A stretch of DNA of 64,000 nt from Fen-1258 sp964441505 (GCA_964441505.1 CAYTUV010000003.1:1-64000), one strand, 5' to 3'. Numbered from the stretch's first letter, positions 28,450 to 38,060 are shown. The notes: generated by a model not told the origin, from the sequence alone. Program-made: numbers and translations.

Positions 28450-30423
28450 GTGAAAAAATTCTTTTCAATTCTTTTTGTCTGCCTGCTCTCTGTCAATTTA
28501 ATGTTTGGTCAAGATGCAACGGAACTTTGTTCTCAAGGAAAAATAAACGCATTCCAGCGCTTAAATAAGAATAATATGGTGATGTATCCGGGGGACAGCA
28601 ATATAGATGTAACTTATTACAAACTGGATTTGAAATTATTCCATGCATCCAAGTCGCTTACCGGTGTTGTTACTGTTAAAGCAAAATCTGTCGTGAATAA
28701 TTTAAGTACTTTTTATCTTGACCTGATCAGCAATATGAGTGTTACTAGCGTTAAAATGAACGGGACATCAATTGCCTTTAGTCGTTCCGGAGATTTTTTA
28801 CGATTTGCACTCAACAATTCACTCAGTCTCAACGAGAAATTTGAATTAGAAATAGCATATAATGGTCAACCGGCTTCCTCAGGTTTTGGAAGTTTTGTTT
28901 ATACTAACAGAGGCAGCGATAAAATCATTTGGTCTCTCAGCGAACCGTACGGATCTAAAGACTGGTGGCCATGTAAAGATACGCCTGCAGATAAGGCAGA
29001 TTCATCCGATGTGTGGATTACAGCCGAAAATTATTTTGTATCCGTATCCAACGGCCTTCTTACAGATGTTATAACTAACGGCGATGGTACAAAAACATAT
29101 AAGTGGAAGAACAGATATCCTATTGCTACTTACTTAATTTCCATTGCCATGACTAACTATCATCTTTTTCAGGATCAGTTTGAATACGCACCGGGAAAAT
29201 TTCTGCCAATTACTAATTATTCCTATCCTGAAAAATTTACACCTGCAAGACAAACTCAAATGGAAACAACTAAAGATATGCTTAAAGTTTTTTCCGAAAA
29301 ATTTGGCGAGTACCCATTTCTGAAAGAAAAGTACGGACACGCGGAATTTTCCTGGGGTGGCGGAATGGAACATCAGACAGTTACTTCTTTAGTCAATTTC
29401 AATGAAGATCTTGTAGCTCATGAATTGGCTCATCAATGGTTTGGTGATAAAGTAACATGTAAAGACTGGCAAAACATCTGGCTCAATGAAGGTTTTGCAA
29501 CATATTCCGAGAGCATTTACTTTGAAGCCAAGTATGGCAAGCAAATTTTTATGAATGATGTAGCCGTTAATATGAACAGCGCTAAGAGTGCTGTTGGAAG
29601 TATATATGTCCAGAACATCAGCAGTATTGGAGAAATATTTAACTCAAGACGTTCATATGCGAAGGGATCAATTGTCCTTCATATGTTAAGAGGAATTGTT
29701 GGCGACACAAAATTTTTCCAGATATTAAAAGAATATCTTCTCGAACCGGGACTTAGCTATAACGTTGCAACAACAGAAGATTTCAGGCGAATTGCTGAAA
29801 GAGTTAGCGGTATAGATCTAAAATATTTTTTTGACGAATGGATCTATGGAGAAAACTTTCCCACTTATACTGTAGAGTGGGGTTATAGTCCCGATGTGAA
29901 TAATACGTACAAAGTAAATCTGAGACTTACTCAGTCTCCAAATTCAAATCCTGATTTTTTTACAATGCCTATACAACTTTTAATTACAACTTCGAAAGGT
30001 GTAACCACCCGAACAATTATCAATAATATGCTGGTGCAGACATTTCAAATACCGGTTGATGGAGTACCTTCGGGAATTCAGATTGATCCAGAGAACTGGA
30101 TACTAAAAACAATTACCGGAACAATTTACTTAGGAAAGTACGATCTATTACCGACTGCGTTCTCACTCAATCAGAATTATCCTAATCCCTTTAATCCTGG
30201 TACTTTGATCCGATACAATTTAGCAACCGATGGACATGTTTCATTAAAAGTATATGATGAACTTGGGAAGTTTATTGTTACGCTTGTAGACGGAATAAAA
30301 TCAAAGGGATTGTATGAAATTAAATTCGATGCTCTGAAACTTAATTTATCGAGCGGGACATATTTTTATACATTGCTGACAGATGATTATACGGACACAA
30401 AAAAAATGGTTTACCTAAAATAG
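28450..30423 (+). CDS. Secreted M1-family metallopeptidase with type IX sorting domain
   Basis: Zinc aminopeptidase-like protein of 657 residues starting at GTG. Signal peptide MKKFFSILFVCLLSVNLMFG. About 45-220 is the M1 N-terminal beta domain. The zinc site HELAHQWFGDKVTCKDW starts at residue 324, with the third ligand in WLNEGFATYSES. The exopeptidase motif usually written GAMEN reads GGGMEHQTVT here, a change seen in many M1 relatives that may alter N-terminal recognition. The C-terminal domain NQNYPNPFNPGTLIRYNL to TKKMVYLK is a type IX sorting signal. It is likely exported to the cell surface for peptide breakdown. Confidence 0.9.
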   Translation: MKKFFSILFVCLLSVNLMFGQDATELCSQGKINAFQRLNKNNMVMYPGDSNIDVTYYKLDLKLFHASKSLTGVVTVKAKSVVNNLSTFYLDLISNMSVTSVKMNGTSIAFSRSGDFLRFALNNSLSLNEKFELEIAYNGQPASSGFGSFVYTNRGSDKIIWSLSEPYGSKDWWPCKDTPADKADSSDVWITAENYFVSVSNGLLTDVITNGDGTKTYKWKNRYPIATYLISIAMTNYHLFQDQFEYAPGKFLPITNYSYPEKFTPARQTQMETTKDMLKVFSEKFGEYPFLKEKYGHAEFSWGGGMEHQTVTSLVNFNEDLVAHELAHQWFGDKVTCKDWQNIWLNEGFATYSESIYFEAKYGKQIFMNDVAVNMNSAKSAVGSIYVQNISSIGEIFNSRRSYAKGSIVLHMLRGIVGDTKFFQILKEYLLEPGLSYNVATTEDFRRIAERVSGIDLKYFFDEWIYGENFPTYTVEWGYSPDVNNTYKVNLRLTQSPNSNPDFFTMPIQLLITTSKGVTTRTIINNMLVQTFQIPVDGVPSGIQIDPENWILKTITGTIYLGKYDLLPTAFSLNQNYPNPFNPGTLIRYNLATDGHVSLKVYDELGKFIVTLVDGIKSKGLYEIKFDALKLNLSSGTYFYTLLTDDYTDTKKMVYLK

Positions 30424-30481
30424 TATCTGAATCTTTTTCCATAATATTTCATTAAATTATTAAACAAACAAGGGAGTTAAA

Positions 30482-30679
30482 ATGAAAAAGAATATTGGTC
30501 ACACAGATAAAGTCGTTCGTATTATTGCCGGTTTAGTAATAATCGCACTAGGAATTCTCTATCAGAGCTGGTGGGGCTTAGTCGGTATCCTTCCACTAGT
30601 TACGTCTTCCATTGGTGTATGCCCTGCATATCTTCCTTTTGGAATCTCAACGTGTAAAACGAAAACTGAAACAAAATAA
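30482..30679 (+). CDS. YgaP-like two-helix membrane protein (DUF2892)
   Basis: A 65-residue protein with the DUF2892 pattern: NIGHTDKVVRIIAGLVIIAL, then WWGLVGILPLVTSSIGVCPA ending in YLPFGISTCKT. Two transmembrane helices carry the GxxP and C-P motifs of the family. GGGAG precedes the start. In other bacteria the domain is fused to rhodanese domains, which hints at sulfur chemistry, but no such partner is nearby. Function unknown. Confidence 0.88.
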   Translation: MKKNIGHTDKVVRIIAGLVIIALGILYQSWWGLVGILPLVTSSIGVCPAYLPFGISTCKTKTETK

Positions 30680-30686
30680 TTTTTTT

Positions 30687-30715
30687 GGAAGGGGCACAAA
30701 ACCGGTGCCCCTTCC
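30687..30715 (+). terminator. Strong GC-rich hairpin after the DUF2892 gene
   Basis: GGAAGGGGCAC at 30687-30697 pairs perfectly with GTGCCCCTTCC at 30705-30715. The T tract lies before, not after, the stem on this strand, so termination is likely but not canonical. Confidence 0.65.
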
Positions 30716-30836
30716 ATAAATTCCTGCTATCAATTCATAGTTTCAATTTCCTGAATTAATTCAAATTCCCATCATTCTTCTTTGGTCTTTAATTTCACTT
30801 TTTTATATTGTGAAAGACAAATCAAGAAATGAATAG

Positions 30837-31253
30837 TTGACTGAACAGAAATTTAGTATTATAAGCGAATACGGAAACGTCATCGAGATAAATCAGCAAA
30901 TAAGAAAATATTTGTCTGATAATAATCTGAAAGAGCATCTTTGCAATGCCGTTGAAATTTGCCTCACTGAAGCACTGAACAACGTGATAAAACATTCTTA
31001 TGGCGGTGACACCTCTAAGTGGATCGATATCAATATTAAACAGGATCTAAAATTTCTGGAAATAGAGATTATTGATACCGGCTCACCTCGGAAGAATCTG
31101 GAGATTAAAGAACTCGATTTTGATCCCTCTGATATTGAAAATTTGCCGGAAGGAGGAATGGGACTTTTTATCATAAAACAGCTTATGGATGATTTGAGTT
31201 ATTACTCTGAGGAAGGTAAAAATTATTTCATATTGAAGAAGTGGCTGATTTAA
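30837..31253 (+). CDS. RsbW-like anti-sigma-factor serine kinase
   Basis: A 138-residue HATPase_c_2 protein of the RsbW/SpoIIAB class, which binds ATP and either phosphorylates an anti-sigma antagonist or sequesters a sigma factor. The N box is in EICLTEALNNVIKHSYGGD and the G1/G2 boxes in IEIIDTGSPRKN and PEGGMGLFIIKQLMDDLSYY. The frame begins at TTG; no ATG is available. Together with the SpoIIE-type phosphatase at 32897-33979 it suggests a partner-switching circuit, but no STAS-domain antagonist or sigma factor gene is present between them. Confidence 0.85.
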   Translation: MTEQKFSIISEYGNVIEINQQIRKYLSDNNLKEHLCNAVEICLTEALNNVIKHSYGGDTSKWIDINIKQDLKFLEIEIIDTGSPRKNLEIKELDFDPSDIENLPEGGMGLFIIKQLMDDLSYYSEEGKNYFILKKWLI

Positions 31254-31376
31254 ACCCTATCCTCAAATTAAAAGTCTAATTCACGAAACTCACAAGCAAA
31301 ATCATTGTACAAATTCATACTCATTATTTATTCTTTCTTTTAGTTAAATTTATTACAAATAAAAATTGGCAAACCA

Positions 31377-32900
31377 TTGCGAAATTTTATCACAATTTTT
31401 CTTTTCGTATCAATATCTATATTTGCACAGGATTCAACCCGAAGTGAAGCTTTCAAAGATAATTTTCCGCGCAAATACCCACTCATTAAAGCAAAATATC
31501 CCTCTTATTCCCTCATTGCCGGATATGTTCTGGTAACAGAGGCAAACCGGAACGATCCTTACGCCGAGCATGAGTTAGGACTTCGTTACTTGCTGGCAAG
31601 CGGGTTTCCGGCAGATACGGCAAAAGCAATTTATTGGATTAGAAAAGCGGTTGACCAGAACCTGCCGGCGGCGCGGTTTAACTACGGATTAATGCTCTAT
31701 AATGGTATTGGCGTTCCATGGAATCCGTTTGAAGCATTCCAGAATTTTAAAGTTGCTGCCAATGCCGGTTTACCCGATGCACAATTTGCAGTTGGATTAT
31801 CATACACAGATAATCTGTTAATCAACAGAGATTTGAATAAGGCATACCGCTACTTCAAACTATCCGCAGCGGGTAAATATGAGCCAGCCAAAGAAGCGTT
31901 AAAACAATTATTAAATAGCGGTTTTTCTCCATCGCTCGATTCTCTTTCTAACAGAGAGATTCAGAGAGCGCTTAAAGAGGGAGAAGAAACAACACAATTA
32001 ATGAACCCGAATTGGGATCTGGATTTTTATGATTTCGATAAAAAGGATAAAAAAGAGGAACTGATAAATGAAGTTCTCAAGAAAAAGCCCGATGATTTGA
32101 AAAATTTTCTTGGACTGGATAATCTTACAAAAGAAACTTTGCCGAAAGATACGAGTACACTTGGAATGCTGAAGTTTGCCGCAGAGAGCGGGAGTCCCGA
32201 GGCTTTGCTGATTATCGGCCGCGGATATGAGAATGGAATTATTTTCAAGAAAAATTTAGTCCAGTCAGTGGTTAACTATTTGCGTGCATACCGTTTGGGT
32301 TCACTCAAAGCCGGAGAATATCTTTTCGGTATGATTCAATCAAAAGAACTTTTCATCAAACTCAAAGAAAAAATTACCAGCGGTGATGCTAATGCCATGT
32401 ATGCCTGGGCCGGAATTGCTGCACTAGGATTCGACAACCAGATTTCAGACCAGCAAGCACTCGATTTTCTTAAAAACGCCGTTGAGAAAGAACATATTCC
32501 ATCAATAATTGAAATGGGCTTGCTCTACTCAACCGGAACAATCGTGCAGAAGAACAAACAAAAATCCATTGAATATTGGAGAATGGCAAAAGAACTGGGA
32601 AGTAAAGAAGCCTCTGTCCGCATTGCATTCAGCGAGATGGTAGATTCAACTTCACAAAATGTTTCCGATAATATAGTTATACTGGAAAAAACCGCGGATG
32701 AAGGATCGGTTCTTGCTCAGACAGCTCTTGGTTTTTGTTATGAAAAAGGTTTAGGAGTGAAGGAAAGTAAAGGAATTGCAATTCGTTTTTATCGCCAGGC
32801 TTCGCAGAGGGGAAATGAGACTGCTTTCAACTCTCTCAAGCGGATGTATAATGAACTAAGACCCGATGATGATGAGTTTAAAATCTATGATGCGAATTAA
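31377..32900 (+). CDS. Exported Sel1-like repeat protein
   Basis: A 507-residue protein beginning at TTG with a signal peptide (MRNFITIFLFVSISIFAQ). It contains about 8-9 Sel1-like (TPR-type) repeats, for example AEHELGLRYLLASGFPADTA, AARFNYGLMLYNGIGVPWNP, DAQFAVGLSYTDN and AQTALGFCYEKGLGVKES. Such repeats are protein-binding scaffolds often tied to envelope signalling. It ends four bases into the convergent phosphatase gene. No enzymatic domain is seen. The partner is unknown; the location between the two partner-switching genes may be meaningful. Confidence 0.85.
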   Translation: MRNFITIFLFVSISIFAQDSTRSEAFKDNFPRKYPLIKAKYPSYSLIAGYVLVTEANRNDPYAEHELGLRYLLASGFPADTAKAIYWIRKAVDQNLPAARFNYGLMLYNGIGVPWNPFEAFQNFKVAANAGLPDAQFAVGLSYTDNLLINRDLNKAYRYFKLSAAGKYEPAKEALKQLLNSGFSPSLDSLSNREIQRALKEGEETTQLMNPNWDLDFYDFDKKDKKEELINEVLKKKPDDLKNFLGLDNLTKETLPKDTSTLGMLKFAAESGSPEALLIIGRGYENGIIFKKNLVQSVVNYLRAYRLGSLKAGEYLFGMIQSKELFIKLKEKITSGDANAMYAWAGIAALGFDNQISDQQALDFLKNAVEKEHIPSIIEMGLLYSTGTIVQKNKQKSIEYWRMAKELGSKEASVRIAFSEMVDSTSQNVSDNIVILEKTADEGSVLAQTALGFCYEKGLGVKESKGIAIRFYRQASQRGNETAFNSLKRMYNELRPDDDEFKIYDAN

Positions 32901-33979
32901 TCTGCTTTCAGGATTACGAATGTGAGGTCATCATTCTGATATGCTGCACCTCTAAACGCAACAATTGCATTTAGCAGTATATTTTTTATTTCTTCAGCGG
33001 ATTTATCCGCATTGTTCATTATGATGCGCTTGATATTTTCTTCGCCGAACAGCTGAAAGTACTGGTTCATTGCCTCTGAAATTCCATCTGTGAAGAAGAA
33101 TATAATATCCTTGCTAGCTGGCTGAATTGTAACTTCTTCCAAAGTTTTTTCGAATATACCCTTATCATTCAGACCAATTCCGAGACCCTGAGGACAGACA
33201 ATTTCAATTTCTTTAGTGCTGTTTCTAAACCAGTAGGTCGGCATATGTCCCGCGCGGCAGATTTTTAAGGAGCCATCTATTTCCACAGAAGCCATCGAGA
33301 GAGTTAAAAAATATTCTCTTCTAAGATTCTTGGAAAAATATTTTTTAAGATTGATTGTAATTTCCCTTACTCCACTCAAACTTTCAAGCAGCATATGAAT
33401 GATAGATTGAACACGAACCATATATAGTGCTGCTGCCATTCCTTTGCCGGAAATATCCCCAACCACGATGTAAGATCGTTCAGGCGATTCAATGATATCA
33501 AAATAATCACCGCCTACTTCACGTGCTGGCTCGTAGTATGAGACAACCTCATAATTAAAAACCTTCGGTGAATGTCTGGGTATCAGATCGAATTGAATTT
33601 TACGCGCAACATCTAATTCGCCCCGGGCCGAAAGTTTATCCGCCAGTTCGAATGCAAGAAGAAGATTGAGTATGATGAATGCAAGTAATGCATATCCATG
33701 ATTGACACTGGTGTAGCCAACAACAAAAAACAGGAGCGACACTAAGTAAAATGCCCTTCTGGCTGCACTGAGTTTTAGAATGAAGGCATTGAATAAACTT
33801 CTTACAAAAACAAAACCTCTGGAAAATTTGCTTTTAGAAGGATCCGGCTTAGGAATTTCTTTTGCAAAAAATTCATAAACCTCTCCGGCCTCTCTTTTGA
33901 TTAGCCGTTCAATCTCCTGATAGCTCAAATCGCTGGTATAGAGATCGAATAACCTTTTTATCGGATTCGTATTAGACAC
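32897..33979 (-). CDS. SpoIIE/RsbU-type PP2C phosphatase with membrane segment
   Basis: A 360-residue regulator. Two hydrophobic segments at about 73-112 (AFYLVSLLFFVVGYTSVN and YALLAFIILNLLLAFEL) place it in the membrane. The PP2C-like domain follows from about 125: ARKIQFDLIP, YYEPAREVGGDYFDIIE and YIVVGDISGKGMAAALYMVR carry the metal-binding Asp residues, and DIIFFFTDGISEAMN and NDDLTFVILK complete the site. Phosphatases of this class dephosphorylate STAS-domain antagonists and so counter RsbW-type kinases. Its 3' end overlaps the Sel1 gene by four bases in convergent orientation. Confidence 0.9.
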   Translation of the reverse strand: MSNTNPIKRLFDLYTSDLSYQEIERLIKREAGEVYEFFAKEIPKPDPSKSKFSRGFVFVRSLFNAFILKLSAARRAFYLVSLLFFVVGYTSVNHGYALLAFIILNLLLAFELADKLSARGELDVARKIQFDLIPRHSPKVFNYEVVSYYEPAREVGGDYFDIIESPERSYIVVGDISGKGMAAALYMVRVQSIIHMLLESLSGVREITINLKKYFSKNLRREYFLTLSMASVEIDGSLKICRAGHMPTYWFRNSTKEIEIVCPQGLGIGLNDKGIFEKTLEEVTIQPASKDIIFFFTDGISEAMNQYFQLFGEENIKRIIMNNADKSAEEIKNILLNAIVAFRGAAYQNDDLTFVILKAD

Positions 33980-34188
33980 TATTTTCTACATTTTTCTAAA
34001 TTGTTAGACGGCTAATCTGCAATTTTGTTTGATTTTCTAAAGCATTTTCAAGCTCAATCTAAAAATAGGCTATTCCGGCCAAAGTCCAATCTCAGCGGGA
34101 ATATTATGTTCTTTGAAAATCAAGAATCAATTGACTATTTTTGACCCACGTTATCCTATTATTTATTTTACTGAGAGAAAGAACTAAT

Positions 34189-34911
34189 ATGGTTTGGAAA
34201 ATAACCCTTTTCATCCTGATGTGTTTTGTGATTATAACTGGAATTTCATTCCCGATTGTTCTTAATCCAATTTTGTGGACTCAATTTCCTATAATTCCCG
34301 GTCTTGAGGAGAAAGCTAAAATAATTTTCTTCCATGTTCCAACCGCATGGCTGTCTGTTGTGGCCTTTCTGATGGCAATGATTTACGGTGTAAAATATTT
34401 GCGTAATAAAAATTTAGATGATGATTCCAGATCATCCGCAGCTCTTCAGCTTGGAATGATGTTTTCTATACTGGCAACGGTAACAGGTTCAATCTGGGCT
34501 AAATTTAACTGGGGCTCTTTCTGGAATTGGGATCCGCGCGAGACCAGCATATTTATTCTCCTGTTAATTTACGGCTCACTGTTTGCGCTTCGTTCAGCTA
34601 TTGATAACGAAGATAAACGCGCCCGTCTTTCTGCTGTATATTCTATTATTGCCTTCTTGACGGTTCCATTTTTTATCTTCATAATGCCCAGGATAATGAT
34701 GGGATTGCACCCAGGTTCTCTGGAAATTGATCCTGTTACAAATAAAGTTGTCCAGGGAACAAATCCAGTTGTTGATTTTAAGATGAACGGGAGTATGCGG
34801 CTAGTATTTTTTACATCGCTTTTTGCATTCACAATACTTTATTATTGGATGTGGAATCTCCGGTCAAGGGCGATCATCATTCATGAAAATCTTTCAAAAA
34901 AATTAAACTGA
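34189..34911 (+). CDS. ccmC: Cytochrome c maturation protein CcmC
   Basis: Inner-membrane heme-handling protein that loads heme onto CcmE. I start it at the ATG at 34189, where the family N-terminus begins. The 240 residues have six predicted transmembrane helices. The heme-binding WWD domain reads WAKFNWGSFWNWDPRETSIF, flanked by conserved His residues in FHVPTAWLSVV and MGLHPGSL. First gene of a ccmC-ccmD-ccmE-ccmF set; ccmA and ccmB are not upstream, where the divergent phosphatase gene lies. Confidence 0.93.
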   Translation: MVWKITLFILMCFVIITGISFPIVLNPILWTQFPIIPGLEEKAKIIFFHVPTAWLSVVAFLMAMIYGVKYLRNKNLDDDSRSSAALQLGMMFSILATVTGSIWAKFNWGSFWNWDPRETSIFILLLIYGSLFALRSAIDNEDKRARLSAVYSIIAFLTVPFFIFIMPRIMMGLHPGSLEIDPVTNKVVQGTNPVVDFKMNGSMRLVFFTSLFAFTILYYWMWNLRSRAIIIHENLSKKLN

Positions 34912-34919
34912 GGTAGAAG

Positions 34920-35069
34920 TTGGAAAACGGATTTCTAGGGTTCCTCGAGAAAAACTCGATATACATTGTTCTATTTATTGTATTAGTGGTGTGGGCCGGA
35001 ATTTTTATATTCCTTCTTAATACCGATAAACGTCTTAAAGCAATCGAAAAAGAATTAAAGGAGAAATAA
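34920..35069 (+). CDS. CcmD-like small membrane protein
   Basis: A 49-residue gene between ccmC and ccmE that is easily missed. It begins at TTG (34920) preceded by GAGGTAG and ends four bases before the ccmE start. The protein has a short N-terminal segment (MENGFLGFLEKNSIYIVLF), a single transmembrane helix (FIVLVVWAGIFIFLL) and a charged helical tail (TDKRLKAIEKELKEK). Size, topology and position all fit CcmD, which stabilises the CcmABC-CcmE heme release complex. The sequence itself is too short for certain family assignment. Confidence 0.8.
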   Translation: MENGFLGFLEKNSIYIVLFIVLVVWAGIFIFLLNTDKRLKAIEKELKEK

Positions 35070-35073
35070 ATCA

Positions 35074-35463
35074 GTGAAAAATAAATATCTATTCGGCGGT
35101 GGTATTATAGTTGTATTTCTTGGTGTGATGATTTATCTCTTCACACAAACAAATGTTTCTTACGAACAAAATTTTACCAAAGTAATGGAATCCGGCAAGA
35201 CAATTAAAGCCACCGGCACATGGGTAAAAGAAAAAAATTACGAGATCGATAAAAACAATAATATATTCACCTTCTATATGAAAGATACGGAAGGAAATGT
35301 GATGAAGGTTTTATATCACGGTACAATTCCTAATAACTTCGAATCATCAACCAGTGTAGTTGTAACTGGAAAATATTCTCAGGGTAATTTTCACGCAACC
35401 GATATTCTCACCAAGTGCCCGTCAAAATATCAGGATCAACCGGGTCAAAAGGCTAACTCATAA
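35074..35463 (+). CDS. ccmE: Periplasmic heme chaperone CcmE, cysteine-type variant
   Basis: Carries heme from CcmC to CcmF. A 129-residue protein starting at GTG with one N-terminal transmembrane anchor (YLFGGGIIVVFLGVMIYLF) and an OB-fold domain (KATGTWVKEK, TFYMKDTEGNVMKVLYHGTI, VVVTGKYSQGNFHATDILTK). The classical heme-binding motif is HxxxY. Here the equivalent site is CPSKY, with Cys115 and Tyr119, the CxxxY variant described for archaea and some sulfate reducers, where it goes with a reduced system lacking CcmH. No CcmH is seen in this window, which fits. Confidence 0.9.
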   Translation: MKNKYLFGGGIIVVFLGVMIYLFTQTNVSYEQNFTKVMESGKTIKATGTWVKEKNYEIDKNNNIFTFYMKDTEGNVMKVLYHGTIPNNFESSTSVVVTGKYSQGNFHATDILTKCPSKYQDQPGQKANS

Positions 35464-35484
35464 GGTTAGCAGTTAGGAGATTTT

Positions 35485-37878
35485 ATGATTGGTAATATTT
35501 TACTCACTCTGGCATTACTTGCCGGTGTGTTTACAGTTATTATGTATTATCTGACCTTCAAGGGTTATGAAAATACGTTAAAGCTGGCACGTATTGGGTA
35601 TCACACTACTGCTATTATGATAATTGCTTCTTCGGCACTTCTTCTCCATGCGATTCTTACTCATCAGTATCAGTATAAATATGTTTACAACTATAGCGGA
35701 GGCGACCTTTCCACAGGATTATTGATGTCAACTTTCTATGCAGGTCAAGAGGGAAGTTTTCTGCTCTGGACATTTTTCACCGCAATCATTGGATTAATCC
35801 TTCTCGAGTATACATCCAAGCGGGGCGATCTTGAACAACGTGTAATGATGATTTTTACGCTTTCACTTACCGGCTTGCTCGTTATGATCAGCCCTCTTCT
35901 GAAATCCCCGTTTAATTACATCTGGATGGAAAGTGATTTTATTGAGATGAAGAATATTAATCCGGCATTCCTTTCTCTTTCAGCAATACAGAGTTTTATA
36001 TTCAGCGATCCTCAATCCAATAAACAATTTATCCAGATGGGTAAAGAACTCTATGCCTCGCTGGTGTCAAGCAATATAGCGGTCAATGATTTTATAATTC
36101 AGGGGAAAGGATTAAATCCGCTGCTTCAAAATTTCTGGATGCAGATACATCCGCCGATTCTTTTTGTCGGATTCTCGATGTCTGCAGTTCCGTTTGCATT
36201 TGCAATGGCTGCAATTATGAAGAATGAATATGTCGATTGGGTCAAGCAAGCTTTGCCATGGGTTCTTACAGGAACGTGTATTCTCGGTTTAGCGATCATG
36301 CTTGGCGGATATTGGGCGTACAGCATTCTTGGCTGGGGCGGTTACTGGGGCTGGGATCCGGTTGAAAATTCTTCTCTTGTTCCTTGGATTGTCGGTGTCG
36401 CATCAATTCATACACTGCTTGTACAAAAGAAAGCACAAGAAAAGGGCGGTATCGGAAGATTCGTTAAGATGAACCTAATCTTAAGTATAATGACTTACAT
36501 AATGGTTCTTTACAGTACATTCCTGACACGCAGTGGAATACTTGGCGATGCATCTGTACATTCCTTCGGTGAACCGGGCATGATGGTTTATTGGTTCTTA
36601 GTGATTCTCCTTTCTGCCTTCACAATCATTGGAATTGGTGGAGTTGTATACCGTTGGAAGTATCTTACTAAGAATTTCACATTCGAAGAGAATGTTCTAT
36701 CGCGCGAGTTGGCATTGTTTACCGGTTCTGTTGCTTTGATAGCATCTGCAATTATTATTCTTGTAGGAACTTCGGCACCAATTTTTGGCACAACGGTTCA
36801 GACAAGTTTTTATAATGAATTAAATCTTCCCATCGCAATAATAATTGGTTTGCTGAACGGCTTGAGTGTACTGTTAAAATGGAAATTCACAGAAGGAAAA
36901 GATATCTGGAAACAGTCACGCTTTTCGGTGATTTCAACTTTGATTTTTACTATGCTCGTTGTAGTTGTAGGCGGAGTTCATAATTTACTGCATATCATAC
37001 TAACACTTTCCTCGTCATTTGCACTTTTTGTGAATGGAGAAGTAGCCTATAAAATATTCCGCGGCAGAAAATCATTTGTCGGACCATATATTGCCCACAT
37101 AGGAATCTCCATTTTCTTGATTGGAGTTATTGCTACAGGCGGTCAATCGCAGCAAAAACAGATTGATCTTGTAAAAGGCGAAACGGTTAGTCTTTTCGGG
37201 CACGATGTTACCTTTAAAGGTATTGAGGCTTTCGAGAACGGTAAGAAATACAAAATGAATATTGAGGTTAAAAAGGGTAATAGTGTAAATAATATAGCAC
37301 CGGTCATGTTTATAGCTGATTTTAATAATAGCCTTATGCGTGAGCCGGATATTTTAGTAGGCTTTACAAAAGATTTTTATGTTGAGCCGGTGAGTTACTC
37401 CGAAGGAACTGAAGATCAGAACGCAAAAACAATTTCAATCTCGAAGGGTGAATCGACTAATTACAACGGTGTTGAAATTACTTTCAATCAATTCGATTTT
37501 CCTACAGAAGTACGCGAAGCAATGATGGCAGGAAAGGATTTTCAAATAGGAGCGAAACTTTCTGTCAAATTCAATTACAAGACAATTGAAGTCGAGCCGA
37601 AAATGAAAAGTGTTGCCGGCACGCAAGAACATATACCGGTTGATTTGAAAGATGCAAATCTCAGAATTAAGCTTTTAAGTATGGATGCGTCGGGTAAAGT
37701 CAATCTTGAATTATCGAAAATATCCGATGCAAACAGTTCTTTGGAAAAACCGAAAGAAGTTTTAACTGTTGAGGCAAGCATTAAACCATTTATCAGTTTA
37801 GTTTGGCTTGGCGTAATTGTCGTTGTAGCGGGATTTCTGATTTCGGCTTACAGAAGATCGAAAGAATCGCTTTTATAG
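35485..37878 (+). CDS. ccmF: Cytochrome c heme lyase subunit CcmF
   Basis: Large membrane protein that attaches heme to apocytochromes. 797 residues, about 14-15 transmembrane helices, longer than the E. coli protein (647 residues) because of an extended periplasmic domain from about 560 to 770. The WWD motif reads WGGYWGWDPVENSSLVPWIV, with neighbouring conserved stretches FWMQIHPPILFVGFSMSAVP and STFLTRSGILGDASVHSF. It begins 21 bases after ccmE with GGAG upstream. It would serve the octaheme protein encoded at 50945-52441 and other cytochromes elsewhere. Confidence 0.95.
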   Translation: MIGNILLTLALLAGVFTVIMYYLTFKGYENTLKLARIGYHTTAIMIIASSALLLHAILTHQYQYKYVYNYSGGDLSTGLLMSTFYAGQEGSFLLWTFFTAIIGLILLEYTSKRGDLEQRVMMIFTLSLTGLLVMISPLLKSPFNYIWMESDFIEMKNINPAFLSLSAIQSFIFSDPQSNKQFIQMGKELYASLVSSNIAVNDFIIQGKGLNPLLQNFWMQIHPPILFVGFSMSAVPFAFAMAAIMKNEYVDWVKQALPWVLTGTCILGLAIMLGGYWAYSILGWGGYWGWDPVENSSLVPWIVGVASIHTLLVQKKAQEKGGIGRFVKMNLILSIMTYIMVLYSTFLTRSGILGDASVHSFGEPGMMVYWFLVILLSAFTIIGIGGVVYRWKYLTKNFTFEENVLSRELALFTGSVALIASAIIILVGTSAPIFGTTVQTSFYNELNLPIAIIIGLLNGLSVLLKWKFTEGKDIWKQSRFSVISTLIFTMLVVVVGGVHNLLHIILTLSSSFALFVNGEVAYKIFRGRKSFVGPYIAHIGISIFLIGVIATGGQSQQKQIDLVKGETVSLFGHDVTFKGIEAFENGKKYKMNIEVKKGNSVNNIAPVMFIADFNNSLMREPDILVGFTKDFYVEPVSYSEGTEDQNAKTISISKGESTNYNGVEITFNQFDFPTEVREAMMAGKDFQIGAKLSVKFNYKTIEVEPKMKSVAGTQEHIPVDLKDANLRIKLLSMDASGKVNLELSKISDANSSLEKPKEVLTVEASIKPFISLVWLGVIVVVAGFLISAYRRSKESLL

Positions 37879-37947
37879 TAATTAGCTTAAAGCTTTTAGC
37901 TTTTAGAATGAGTCGTCCTAAAAAAGGTTGACTGTTATTTAATGCAT

Positions 37948-37976
37948 ATCTCTTCTACGGAGAGAGGTTTTTTTTA
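37948..37976 (+). terminator. Terminator-like hairpin after ccmF
   Basis: CTCT at 37950-37953 pairs with AGAG at 37961-37964 around TCTACGG, followed by a run of eight T at 37968-37975. It lies about 70 bases after the ccmF stop. Confidence 0.65.
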
Positions 37977-38060
37977 TTCGGTCCCATTTATTTTATATGT
38001 AGAAATTTCTGCCACTGCGGATAAGTCTGACACTTCCGGTTTTTCATTTTCGGATCGGTT

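Noticed and set aside
34120..34188. Possible missed ccmA or ccmB upstream of ccmC
   Set aside because: The space is too short and the SpoIIE-type gene occupies the DNA before it on the other strand.
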